Source: Adhaeribacter arboris
Lineage (GTDB): Bacteria > Bacteroidota > Bacteroidia > Cytophagales > Hymenobacteraceae
Length of the DNA stretch: 64,000 nt
Direction of reading: 5' to 3'
Assembly (NCBI RefSeq): GCF_003023845.1
Contig: NZ_PYFT01000001.1
Location: 868,001-932,000 of the forward strand
The notes below the pieces were generated by a model that worked only from the letters and a program-made list of their open reading frames with translations, was not told the DNA's origin and did no database searches. Shown here one piece after another: positions 19,538 to 28,118 of this stretch. The translations under genes and the position numbers were made by a program. Positions within the stretch are counted from its first letter, which is position 1; each line of letters begins with the position of its first letter.

Positions 19538-19980
19538 AGGGCTGCTTTTTTTTCTAAAACTGCTTTTGCTTGAGCGGGAAGTTCCTGGTTGCCGCTTTGT
19601 TTGATTAAATTAAATTTGTGTTGGGTGACCAACCACTTATGGTCTTGTTGTTCGAGTGCGGTATTAAACGTGCCTTCAGCGGTCCAAACTTCGTTGTTTA
19701 GGAAATGGTTTCCTTTGCCCTGATAATGGGCCACGGCCTGATTACCCGTAATTGTTACCCGAAAGTCGGAGATTTGATGATGGGTCTTATCAAAGCCGGG
19801 CAGAAAGGTAGCCCAAATCGCCGTTATTTCCTGGGGAGTTTGTTGGTTGGGTTCGCCGCCGTTCAGGGAGGTGTAGTCCAGCATTACCTGCTCGGCCATT
19901 ATGACTTGTACTTTCGGCCGGTTGCGTTCATCTACTCCCTCAAAAATAGTATGTATCGCTTGAATGATTTCTGCTTCCAT
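19534..19980 (-). CDS. NTF2-like / SnoaL-like protein
   Basis: A small protein of about 148 residues with the cone-shaped NTF2 fold (MEAEIIQAIHTIFEGVDERN at the start; the core includes DFRVTITGNQAVAHYQGKG and AEGTFNTALEQQDHKW). Such proteins act as small-molecule binding pockets, isomerases or hydrolases; no specific active site can be named here. The frame is open to 20037, but the ATG at 19980 gives the usual N-terminus and follows a purine-rich AAAGATCAAAAGAAA leader. Its stop overlaps the start of the broken hydrolase gene by 4 bases. It appears intact. Confidence 0.75.
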   Translation of the reverse strand: MEAEIIQAIHTIFEGVDERNRPKVQVIMAEQVMLDYTSLNGGEPNQQTPQEITAIWATFLPGFDKTHHQISDFRVTITGNQAVAHYQGKGNHFLNNEVWTAEGTFNTALEQQDHKWLVTQHKFNLIKQSGNQELPAQAKAVLEKKAAL

Positions 19981-20194
19981 TTTCTTTTGATCTTTAATTA
20001 AATAATCCAATGACGTAAAGAAAGGCCTGATAATCAAAGATAACTATCAAAAATCAAAGTAATATTCACAAAATAAAAGCAGAAGACTGTCCCGGAATTG
20101 TTGCGGAGTAAAACCAATTGCTTTTTAAAAATAATCCAAATGGGTGGACTCGGTGATATGCAGGGTATACGCCGCTTCCTTTCTCCGAATGAAA

Positions 20195-20229
20195 AGCAGG
20201 GTTCCTGTTGCTGCTGGAGGAACCCTGCT
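20195..20229 (-). terminator. Rho-independent terminator after the peptidase-like lipoprotein
   Basis: AGCAGGGTTCCT and AGGAACCCTGCT form a perfect 12-base-pair stem around an 11-base loop, followed on the minus strand by TTTTC. It starts 8 bases after the stop of the lipoprotein gene. Confidence 0.85.
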
Positions 20230-20236
20230 ATTGAAT

Positions 20237-21670
20237 TTAATAAATATCTAACCTCGTGGCGGAATTGAGATCTCGCCACCCAATCCATACATTATCCAGA
20301 TTATCCTCTCTCCAACCCGGATAGCAATATACCCAGGTCCAATCCGTATTGTCACTCCATTGCGCCCATCCAAGACCTACATAGGCATGAGAATTAGCGC
20401 CAATATGCACCGGCGTATAATTATTGGCAATGCCTTCGGTAACAATATTAGCTAGATTAACATTACAACCCGGACTATTACACCACCACGCACTGAAGTT
20501 ATAGCCATAGCCTTTAGCGGGTGCGTAATATACTCCCTTATAAACATCAGAGAACAAAGTCCAACCGGTGCCATCGCCACAATAAGTACCGCTTATAGCC
20601 CTAATGTACATTTGAATCGGATCGATAGCATCTTGTCGAGCGTAGGTATTCCGGTATAAGGGACTGGCTTCGCCGGTAGAAGTAGTAGGAATTAAAGTAG
20701 ATTTACTTCTGTTCGCGTCCCACCAACCGTAAATATTAGTCCACGCATTATTCGAACAACCTGACCAGCAAGGAAAATAATTATATCTATAACCGGGATC
20801 AATCTGGGTATAATAAGCGGAATAACCGGGTACCCATCGGTAATAATATTCCCCGGCCGTTCTCAAGTTGGCTCCCTGTTTTTTTACCGCTTCGCCGTGA
20901 CCATTTGTTGGAAAAAGGCGTCTTTTCATTTCTTGCGCCGCGATGCTTCTTTTGGAAGAATAATAATTTTTAGCGTACACTTGTTTTAAAGACTCATAAC
21001 CCGTAACCGCCGTATAATCAACTCCTTCTTTCGCTTCTACCGAACTTTTCCGGGCATTTTTATCTGGATTTTTTGAATCTCCGCTGTTGCTGCCTTCCAG
21101 TTCCCGGTCTGCGTTGGCAATAAAGGCCGGCATTTTTCCATAATCAGCTACTTTTTGCCCGTTTTTTTCCATGGCGTAATAGCTTACGCCAAACCGGTAG
21201 ATCTTATTATCTTGGTTCGTTTCAGTTAACATGCGCGAAGAGTAGGGGAGGCCCTGCGAAAAGTTGACCAAGGGATAATCCTTATCGGTGGCACTGATCA
21301 ATATCCAGCCCAAGGGTGTTTTATTATTTTCCGTAAACCAGATTTCATAATAGGCTACGCCATCTATTCCGTAGGCATATATGGGTTGAATGCGACAAGG
21401 TTTCTTGTTTTTAAATTCTTTGGTTTGGTGGTTAATGGTAAAGAATTCCTTGGTGACAGAAATTATTTTTTCTGCGTTGGGCGCTTCTTCTTGATGAGCT
21501 TTAAAATAGGCTTCACAAAGGGCTTCAATGGTGGTGGCTTTGCCGCCCAACAAAGTACTTTCATCTGCTTTAGTCGCAGGCGGATTTTTGGTAATCTCCT
21601 CTTCTTTTTGGCAAGAGGAAGTCAGGGAAGCTACCACGAGTAGCAACCCGCAAAAGGTTAATTTGTTCAT
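20237..21670 (-). CDS. Lipoprotein with papain-like (C10/C39-like) cysteine peptidase domain
   Basis: A 477-residue exported lipoprotein. The signal peptide ends in a lipobox (LTSSCQKEEE), so the mature protein is anchored through its cysteine. Residues 45-190 resemble the pro-region seen in streptopain-like (C10) peptidases. The C-terminal half has a candidate papain-like active site: a cysteine in CWSGCSNNAWTNIYGWWDAN and a histidine in NSHAYVGLGWAQW, followed by a Trp-rich end. Several cysteine pairs could form disulfides. The peptidase assignment rests on this Cys/His spacing and on context, not on a close match to a known enzyme. It has its own terminator and stands alone. Confidence 0.6.
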   Translation of the reverse strand: MNKLTFCGLLLVVASLTSSCQKEEEITKNPPATKADESTLLGGKATTIEALCEAYFKAHQEEAPNAEKIISVTKEFFTINHQTKEFKNKKPCRIQPIYAYGIDGVAYYEIWFTENNKTPLGWILISATDKDYPLVNFSQGLPYSSRMLTETNQDNKIYRFGVSYYAMEKNGQKVADYGKMPAFIANADRELEGSNSGDSKNPDKNARKSSVEAKEGVDYTAVTGYESLKQVYAKNYYSSKRSIAAQEMKRRLFPTNGHGEAVKKQGANLRTAGEYYYRWVPGYSAYYTQIDPGYRYNYFPCWSGCSNNAWTNIYGWWDANRSKSTLIPTTSTGEASPLYRNTYARQDAIDPIQMYIRAISGTYCGDGTGWTLFSDVYKGVYYAPAKGYGYNFSAWWCNSPGCNVNLANIVTEGIANNYTPVHIGANSHAYVGLGWAQWSDNTDWTWVYCYPGWREDNLDNVWIGWRDLNSATRLDIY

Positions 21671-22259
21671 TTTGTAGAGTTTAAAATTTAACTTGAATGG
21701 AAAATTAAGTTGTGGGATGAGGGAATGAGAATGGCAGTTGCATAAAAGGAAATGGCAGGGAAGGCTGGAAAATTATTCATTGCTGCTATGCCTTTATTGC
21801 CTTCCTCGAGTAAGTCAATAAGGGTTACAGGCTGAATATACAATCTCCCCATTATGGTCCCGGGAGACATAATAAAGAGTGATTCTTTACCTTTCTATAG
21901 AAATTTTTCATGTACATGGCTGGTCAAATATATAAAGGAGCGTGGTGGTAGGTTTTGGTCGTTCCCGATGAATGCTCTAATTTGTGGGTAGGTACGGGTT
22001 TTCTTGTATTTGCCATAATATTCTCCTTTTCAGGCAGTAACGGGTTGTTTCCTTTATGAACTTACCAGTTGATGCCAGAAAAGAAAGAAGGTCAACTAGG
22101 CGGAAACTATTTTTTATTTTTATTTTAATAAGGATATTTATTGATGCTATAGATGGATAGTCTTTACCTCTGAACAGGAGGGAAGAAGGAGAGTGTGTGG
22201 CCCAGTAATAAGTTGAAAAACAACTTAGTAAAATAGAATTCCTTTTCCATCTTTCTCCG
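21671..22259. other. Intergenic region, no supported gene
   Basis: About 590 bases with no convincing frame. Minus-strand frames at 21688-21870 and 21977-22276 have no recognisable features. The hairpin element at 22260 borders this stretch. Confidence 0.5.
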
Positions 22260-22397
22260 GCGCCAGAGTTAAGCAAAGCGTCACGGGTGACAAACGAACA
22301 GAAGCCAGGCTCCCGACTGGCGAAATGAGGTATACGTCAGTCAGGATACTGACTGGTGTCTATTAAGCACCCGTGACGCTTTGCTTAAATCTGGCGC
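22260..22397. repeat. 138-bp inverted-repeat hairpin element (MITE-like)
   Basis: Two 30-base arms (22260-22289 and 22368-22397) are reverse complements with one mismatch: CGCCAGAGTTAAGCAAAGCG TCACGGGTG on the left. Two smaller hairpins lie inside: GCCAG/CTGGC (22304-22321) and CAGTCAG-GATA-CTGACTG (22338-22355). There is no coding frame. The element sits 100 bases upstream of the deleted GH28 gene. A small non-autonomous transposable element or a structured RNA are the two readings. Confidence 0.8.
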
Positions 22398-22496
22398 TAG
22401 TTGCGTACCTGGTTTGCTTCACCTACTCTTAGAACTTTTTACAAAAAAAGCATTACCGAAAAACTTTCAAATTTTATCAAAAATCTAAAGCCAAAT

Positions 22497-22998
22497 ATGC
22501 AAAGACCTAAATGGAAGAATCTTAATTATTGTTTTTGGTTTCTTTTTTTATTGGCAGGTTTCCCGGTTCGGGCTAATACCTATAGTGTTCTGGACTTCGG
22601 AGCCGTGGCCGATGCTAAAACCCAGAATACAAAAGCCATTCAAAAAGCTATTGATAAATGCGCCGAAACGGGGGGTATCGTCTTTTTTCCGAAAGGCACT
22701 TTTTTGAGCGGAACCATCTACTTGAAAAGCAATATCCTATTGCATCTTTCACCCATGGCCGTTTTAAAAGGCAGCGCTTTACCGCAAGACTATCTCTTTA
22801 CCGGCTTACGGATTTTATCTGCGGCACGCCAAAAACATCTCTTTTCAGAATGTAGACTTTCAGTTGCGAAACCCCGATAAACGGCCCGCTTACGCCATGG
22901 AAGATGTAGCAAAAATTTTTATCCGCCACCCAAACGGCACTGATTTTAAAGTAAAAACAGAATCCAAAAAACTAGTTTATTCTCCCCTACAAAAATGA
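22497..22998 (+). pseudogene. GH28 polygalacturonase with large internal deletion
   Basis: The two ends of a glycoside hydrolase family 28 gene joined out of frame. From ATG 22497 there is a signal peptide and the typical GH28 start (YSVLDFGAVADAKTQNTKAI, then GGIVFFPKGTFLSGTIYLKS) as far as LPQDYLF. A different frame then gives SLPAYGFYLRHAKNISFQNV and DFQLRNPDKRPAYAMEDVAK, the C-terminal strand region of the family, ending at 22998. The middle of the enzyme, including all catalytic aspartates, is missing; the junction is near 22798. The final stop codon overlaps the ATG of the next gene, so this was the first gene of a pectin-type operon. Confidence 0.85.
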
Positions 22999-24458
22999 AA
23001 TATTTTAAAAAAATTAAATTTTATTGGCTCGTCCTCTTGACTTTGCCCCTGGTAAGTTTAGGCCAAAACGTAACGCCGCATTCGGTGCCGGAAGAATTTG
23101 CTTCGGATTATTATGTGGTTACCGTAAACGGGCAATCAGTACCGGTTTTTCACGCGGGGTTGAACGTTTATTTTGCCAGTTTTGATTTCACGGAGAGGGT
23201 GGCGGTTTCGGTTAAATCTAACTTTGATACCCAGTCTTATTCTGGGCAGACCTCTAACAAAGAAATTATTAAACCAGACGAAAAAGGTTATTGGCGGGGA
23301 GAAGTGCAGGTCCGGCCCTTATCTAAAAATATCAAGCCGCAACTAAATGGCTCTACCGTTACTTTTGCGCTGACCGAAGCGGGTCAATATTCCGTAGAGC
23401 GGGTAGGAACGAGTAATTTTAAAGATGACGTGCTTTTTATTTTTGCCAATCGTCCGGAAACAAATCTGCCTTCTTTAACCGATGTCAACGTAATTCGGTT
23501 AAAAGCCGGCATTCACCAACAGCATATCGACCTCAAAAGTAATCAAACGCTTTATCTGGAGGCCGGAGCCGTTTTGTTTGGCAGTATTAACGTGTGGAAT
23601 GCTAAAAACGTCAGCATCCTGGGGCGGGGCACGGTAGTTTATTACGGCCCGCAATCCGAACACCACGATGATGGCTGGAAACATCAGAAAAACTGGCATC
23701 CGCTCACCACCCACAACGTGCAAGGGCTAACGGTAAGGGGGGTTACTTTTGTGGGACGCAGCCGCACCTGGTCGCTGCAAACCCATACAACTTTCGATGC
23801 TGTTTTTGATAATATTAAAATTATCGCGGTAAATCCGCAAAATATTAACGGGGATGGCATCGATTGGTACGGCGGGGGCCGCAGTAAAGTAATCAACAGC
23901 TTTATCCGCTCCATGGACGATTGTTTTGCCTTTTTTACCGAAGACAGTAGCAAAGATATGTGGGCTACCACCAGAAATACGGCGGGCGAGGTAAAAAATA
24001 TCTACATCGAAAATTGTGTGCTCTGGACTACTTTAGCCAACGTATTCCGGATTGGCTTTAATGGCCAGGCGCTCCGTACAAACAACATTACTTTAAAAAA
24101 CAGCGATGTTATTCACATGAGCAAAAGCCAGTGGTATGCGCCTTGGTCTTTGTTATGCGCGGTTAGTCCGAACAGCCAAGGGAAAGCCATGCATACCAAT
24201 TATTTAATGGAAAATATCCGGTTTGAAGAACCCACCGCTCTGTTAGGCCTGCAAAATCCGGAAGCGGAATTTAAAGGAGTGGTATTCAAGAATATTACCA
24301 TGACGGGAAATCCGGTACCCTCCCTTGTTAAAAGCCGGTTTAGCGGTGCAACTTTTCAAAATGTGCTCTTCAATGGGAAAAAGGTAAACAGCGAAGCCGA
24401 TATTCCACTTCAAACGGGCAGTAAGGTGGCAGACGCGCAGTATGGCCCCACGAAATAG
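22995..24458 (+). CDS. Secreted GH28-like beta-helix glycosidase
   Basis: A 487-residue exported protein with a right-handed parallel beta-helix. After the signal peptide (MKYFKKIKFYWLVLLTLPLV) comes a beta-rich N-terminal domain (to about residue 150), then helix turns with the acidic cluster expected for GH28 or dextranase-like enzymes. That cluster is GDGIDWYGGG (Asp287) and RSMDDCFAFF (Asp308, Asp309). A polysaccharide-cleaving role is likely, but the exact substrate (pectin, dextran or another) is not readable. The gene starts inside the stop codon of the deleted GH28 pseudogene and is followed 39 bases later by a pyruvyl-transferase-like gene. The three form one transcription unit. Confidence 0.8.
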   Translation: MKYFKKIKFYWLVLLTLPLVSLGQNVTPHSVPEEFASDYYVVTVNGQSVPVFHAGLNVYFASFDFTERVAVSVKSNFDTQSYSGQTSNKEIIKPDEKGYWRGEVQVRPLSKNIKPQLNGSTVTFALTEAGQYSVERVGTSNFKDDVLFIFANRPETNLPSLTDVNVIRLKAGIHQQHIDLKSNQTLYLEAGAVLFGSINVWNAKNVSILGRGTVVYYGPQSEHHDDGWKHQKNWHPLTTHNVQGLTVRGVTFVGRSRTWSLQTHTTFDAVFDNIKIIAVNPQNINGDGIDWYGGGRSKVINSFIRSMDDCFAFFTEDSSKDMWATTRNTAGEVKNIYIENCVLWTTLANVFRIGFNGQALRTNNITLKNSDVIHMSKSQWYAPWSLLCAVSPNSQGKAMHTNYLMENIRFEEPTALLGLQNPEAEFKGVVFKNITMTGNPVPSLVKSRFSGATFQNVLFNGKKVNSEADIPLQTGSKVADAQYGPTK

Positions 24459-24497
24459 CTTTTTAATAGCATCGTTCAATTTAAAAAACTAACATTT

Positions 24498-25817
24498 ATG
24501 CATAACCGGAGAGATTTTTTAAAAAAAACTGCAATATCTGCCCTCGGCGCTTTAGTGGCCGGGGAAGCCCTGGCATCTTTTAGCAAAGGAGAGATTAATT
24601 TTAAAGTAGGCAAGCAAGCGCCGCGGCATATTTTGCTTCGCTCGGGCTGGCAGACAGAAAACATCGGCGACATTGCGCATACGCCCGGCATGCTGGCTTT
24701 GCTGGAAAAACATCTGCCCGAAGCTACCGTCACTTTCTGGCCCTGGTACAGCTATTTGCCCGACGAAGAAGTTGCGATGCTGAAAAAGCGGTTTCCCAAG
24801 CTTAAAATAGTGCAGGGAACCCTGAGTACCGATGGCAAAGCCTCCACCCCGGAACTGCAGCAGGCCATTGCTTCCGCTGATTTTTTCCTGCATAATTCGG
24901 GTCCGGCCACCATTGCCTGGCAAGACGCGGCCACCTTTAAAAAGATAACCGGCAAACCCTTCGGGGTATTTGGGGTAACCTACGGGCTGTACGGCACCCC
25001 GGAAACGGCTACCCTCAGCGAGGCAGCCTTTGTGTATTTAAGAGATTCGGTGTCCCTGAAAAAAGTAAAAGAGCTGGGTGTCCGTTCCCCGGATATAAAA
25101 TTTGTGCCCGATGCCGTATTTGCCTTTGATATAACCGACGATGGGAAAGCGCTGCCTTTCCTGAAACAACACGGGCTGGAGAAAGAGCAGTTTTTAGTGT
25201 GTCTGCCCAAGCAGCGCCATACGCCTTCCTGGTTGCACCAGCACAAGAACCGCCCCATCGACCCGGTTAAACATGCCCGCAACGAAGAAATGAAAGAGCA
25301 TGACCACCTTCCTCTCCGCGAAGCTATTACGGCGATTGTCCGGCAGACCAACCATAGAATATTGATTGGCAATGAAGATGAAACCGAACAATCTATCGGG
25401 AAAGATTGGGTGTTCGATAAATTACCCGACGATGTAAAGCCACGAGTGATTTGGTTGAACCGGCACTGGGCGCCGGATGAAGCCTTAAGTGTTTACAAAC
25501 AGTCGGCCGGTTTGTTCGGATTGGAGATGCATAGCCCGATTATGTGCATTGCCCAGGGCATTCCGGCTATTGTGGGCCGCTGGGAAGAACAAAGCAGCAA
25601 GGGCTACATGTGGCAGGACATTGGCTTAGGCGAATGGTTGTTTGATTTTGATAAGGAAGCGGAAGTGAAGCAATTTGTGCCTACGGTGCTGGCTCTGGCC
25701 AAAGATACCCAAGCGGCGAAAGCAAAAGCGAAAAAAGCCCGGCAACTAACCCAAACCATGCATAAAAACGCCCTGCAAGATTTGGAAAAAGTAAGCCGAC
25801 CCCAAAAGCAGGGTTGA
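24498..25817 (+). CDS. Polysaccharide pyruvyl transferase-like protein with Tat signal
   Basis: A 439-residue protein of the polysaccharide pyruvyl transferase superfamily, whose members add pyruvate ketals to sugars. Family features include the N-terminal RSGWQTENIGDIAHTPGMLA (the N-x-GD loop), the VTYGLYGTPET region, the RDSVSLKKVKELGV segment and the late LEMHSPIMCIAQGIPAIVGR. It is unusual in carrying a twin-arginine-type leader (MHNRRDFLKKTAISALGALV), implying a periplasmic location. Pyruvyl transferases normally work in the cytosol, where phosphoenolpyruvate is available. It may therefore have another function on imported oligosaccharides. It is in one operon with the GH28-like beta-helix enzyme. 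Confidence 0.8.
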   Translation: MHNRRDFLKKTAISALGALVAGEALASFSKGEINFKVGKQAPRHILLRSGWQTENIGDIAHTPGMLALLEKHLPEATVTFWPWYSYLPDEEVAMLKKRFPKLKIVQGTLSTDGKASTPELQQAIASADFFLHNSGPATIAWQDAATFKKITGKPFGVFGVTYGLYGTPETATLSEAAFVYLRDSVSLKKVKELGVRSPDIKFVPDAVFAFDITDDGKALPFLKQHGLEKEQFLVCLPKQRHTPSWLHQHKNRPIDPVKHARNEEMKEHDHLPLREAITAIVRQTNHRILIGNEDETEQSIGKDWVFDKLPDDVKPRVIWLNRHWAPDEALSVYKQSAGLFGLEMHSPIMCIAQGIPAIVGRWEEQSSKGYMWQDIGLGEWLFDFDKEAEVKQFVPTVLALAKDTQAAKAKAKKARQLTQTMHKNALQDLEKVSRPQKQG

Positions 25818-26110
25818 GCAGCAGGTGGTTGTGGACTACCCAAAGTTAGATATCTTAGCAAAAGCAATGGAAGCAAAATTGGCATTCTCAAAAGTAGAAA
25901 GCTTTTCTTCCTCAAGCCACTTTCGATTATTTTAAATATCCGGTATATTAGTTTCTCTAACCCAATGAAGACGTGCAGCAAGCAATTCGATTGTTTTACC
26001 AAGGTGCCGAGTTAACTGCCACCCTTATTGCCACCCCCAAACCCGAGTTTGTACCAGTTATTAGTAAATAATTAGCTGGCTTGGCCTACTTCGTCTAAAT
26101 TACGAAAAAT
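25818..26110. other. Intergenic region with possible gene tail
   Basis: A plus-strand stretch at about 25964-26071 reads PNEDVQQAIRLFYQGAELTA and ends VPVISK before a stop. It has no start codon and is preceded by a stop, so it may be the surviving 3' end of a lost gene. I do not recognise the family. Confidence 0.3.
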
Positions 26111-26935
26111 ATGGATGCCGTATCCCAACAGAATAAACAGCTTTGGAATGAATTAGCCCGCCAAGGCGTGGTATGCTCCCAGCCTAAACTGGGATTAACA
26201 CCGGAGCAAGCGCACCAGTACCTTAATAAGCACGGCTTCTATCCCGCTAGTTTAGCTGGGAAAAATGTTCTTTGCCTGGCCAGTGGTGGAGGGCAGCAAA
26301 GTATTAGCTTTGCCTTGTTAGGCGCTCAAGTGACCGTCGTTGATTTTAGCCAAGTACAGTTAGAAAAAGATCAACTCGCCGCCGCGGCCTATAATAAACC
26401 CATCCGAATCATCCTGTCCGATATGCGGGATTTATCTTTTAGTCCGGCGGAAGCATTCGATATCGTCTATCAACCTTATTCCATCAACTACCTGTCTAGC
26501 GTAGAAGAGGTTTTCAATGAAGTGGCTCGCGTTCTAAAACCGCAAGGCGTTTATGACTTAATGTTTCATAACCCCTATGTTCATGGTTCATGGAAAGATG
26601 GCTGCTGGGGATTAGAATGGCAAGCAGAGGAGTTATGGCAAGGCAAAGGTTATCCCCTCTGGCAACCCTATCAAGAAGGATACCCCGTAAAAACCGTGGA
26701 CGCACACTGGAACTTTACCAATCCCGAAAATCAAGCCGTGCAAGTCACCAGCCCGCAAGAGTTTAAGCATACGATGGCCACTGTTATTAACGGACTAATT
26801 GCTCGCGGCTTTGAAATCCTAAGCTGGCAAGAAGAAGTAGGATCAGATTACACGAGTAAACCAGGCACTTGGGAGCACTATACAACCTGTGCTCCGCCTT
26901 GGATTTATCTATTAAGTAGAAAAAAAGCTAGCTGA
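26111..26935 (+). CDS. Class I SAM-dependent methyltransferase
   Basis: A 274-residue cytosolic methyltransferase. The SAM-binding glycine loop is KNVLCLASGGGQQSISFALL, followed by the acidic end of strand 2 (VTVVDFSQVQLEKDQ), SDMRDLSF (motif II) and FDIVYQPYSINYL (motif III). The N-terminal helix segment MDAVSQQNKQLWNELARQGV is typical of the Methyltransf_11-type family that carries an extended head region. The substrate is unknown. The gene stands alone on the plus strand and ends close to a 16-base palindrome. Length and motif order are normal. Confidence 0.85.
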   Translation: MDAVSQQNKQLWNELARQGVVCSQPKLGLTPEQAHQYLNKHGFYPASLAGKNVLCLASGGGQQSISFALLGAQVTVVDFSQVQLEKDQLAAAAYNKPIRIILSDMRDLSFSPAEAFDIVYQPYSINYLSSVEEVFNEVARVLKPQGVYDLMFHNPYVHGSWKDGCWGLEWQAEELWQGKGYPLWQPYQEGYPVKTVDAHWNFTNPENQAVQVTSPQEFKHTMATVINGLIARGFEILSWQEEVGSDYTSKPGTWEHYTTCAPPWIYLLSRKKAS

Positions 26936-26978
26936 GAAAAGCAACTTCCTGAAGCCAGGCGGATAACTGCTGCTGTTT

Positions 26979-26994
26979 TACCTAACGTTAGGTA
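26979..26994. repeat. Perfect 16-bp palindrome
   Basis: TACCTAACGTTAGGTA reads the same on both strands. It lies 44 bases after the methyltransferase stop and 125 bases before the DUF4440-like gene, so it could be an operator for the latter. No cognate regulator is evident. Confidence 0.6.
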
Positions 26995-27118
26995 GAAGAT
27001 AAATTTTTCACTGGCAGATCATCTTTTAAATACAATTTAAATACATAAGACTGTTAAAAACTTTTATTTAGCCTGTGAATTTAATAATTTAAGCTGCTGA
27101 AAACTAAATACTTGAATT

Positions 27119-27565
27119 ATGAAATATCTATTTTTATTAGCTATCCTGCTATTCTCTACTCTGGGTTTCGCTCAAGAAAACATGGCCCTGCGGCAGGAAA
27201 TTGAAAAACTGGATCTGGCCCATGCGGCTGCTATCTTGAAAGGGGATGCGGGAGCACTCGATAAGTTAATGGCGGATGAGGTGACGGTGAATCATCCCAC
27301 CAACCGAATTGTCAACGAAAAGAAAGAACTGCTCCAATTAATTCAAAAAGGAGTTATTCGATATACTTCCTTTAAAAGATTTCCGGAAAAGTTTCTCTTT
27401 TTTCCCAACATGGTGGTGATAATGGGAAGAGAAGAAGTAATTCCCGCGGCAGGAGCTCCCAATGCCGGAAAACAATTAAACCGAAGATATACTAATATTT
27501 GGATGAGGAAGGATACAACATGGCAATTACAAGTTAGGCATGCCAATAATGTTTGTTCGGAGTAG
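27119..27565 (+). CDS. Exported DUF4440 / NTF2-like protein
   Basis: A 148-residue protein with a signal peptide (MKYLFLLAILLFSTLGFAQE) followed by a DUF4440 NTF2-like domain. Landmarks are EIEKLDLAHAAAILKGDAGA and LDKLMADEVTVNHPTNRIV, then a C-terminal strand RRYTNIWMRKDTTWQLQVRH. These domains usually form dimers with a hydrophobic pocket; the ligand is unknown. It is a single gene with an A-rich leader and no obvious operon partner. It is intact, unlike the related fragment at 18819-19078. Confidence 0.85.
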   Translation: MKYLFLLAILLFSTLGFAQENMALRQEIEKLDLAHAAAILKGDAGALDKLMADEVTVNHPTNRIVNEKKELLQLIQKGVIRYTSFKRFPEKFLFFPNMVVIMGREEVIPAAGAPNAGKQLNRRYTNIWMRKDTTWQLQVRHANNVCSE

Positions 27566-28118
27566 TAACTTTTTGTACCTCCTTGTCATGGAACCCGGCG
27601 CCGAAACCACCTAAAAACAATTTTGCGCTTTCTCTTCTTTCCGACTTTGTTTCGTAATTAAAAAGAGCACCAGTGTTTATAGTGACAAAAACTAGGTGCG
27701 GGGAATCTAAAGGTAAAAAGATAATACGATCTACTATCGAAGTGCTACCTTAGAGATTCACAAAGAAAGAGCGACAATCTTTGGCCGTGAGGAAAAGGCA
27801 GATTTTATAGCGAATGGACCTTAGTCTTAGTTTATCGGAAGAGTAGTTATAGGAAGGATTTTTGGGTTACGTTTTGAACACTATTCTATGGAAACCCACT
27901 CCGGAACTTTCGTCTCGCTATAACTCGATAAAAAGACCATATTTCTCTCAGTTGCTTGTTTCTATTGCTGGAAATATATCCTATATTCGTTCTTCCTTTT
28001 CCGTTTATTTAACCTGTATTCGTTGGCCCAACTTCATTCTGCCGGGGAGCGCGGCCAGGTTGGGTTACTTGTGAAACTTCCTCTCGAATAGTAGTACGTC
28101 GAAAATAAATAGCAACCT
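27566..28118. other. Intergenic region, no supported gene
   Basis: About 550 bases without a credible frame. A frame at 27862-28074 has no family features and an atypical composition. No RNA gene is seen. Confidence 0.5.

Noticed and set aside
22401-22496. Longer N-terminus for the GH28 remnant
   Set aside because: The extension is not signal-like; ATG 22497 gives a proper signal peptide.
27862-28074. Plus-strand frame of 70 codons
   Set aside because: Unusual residue content, no family features, and it lies in an otherwise featureless gap.
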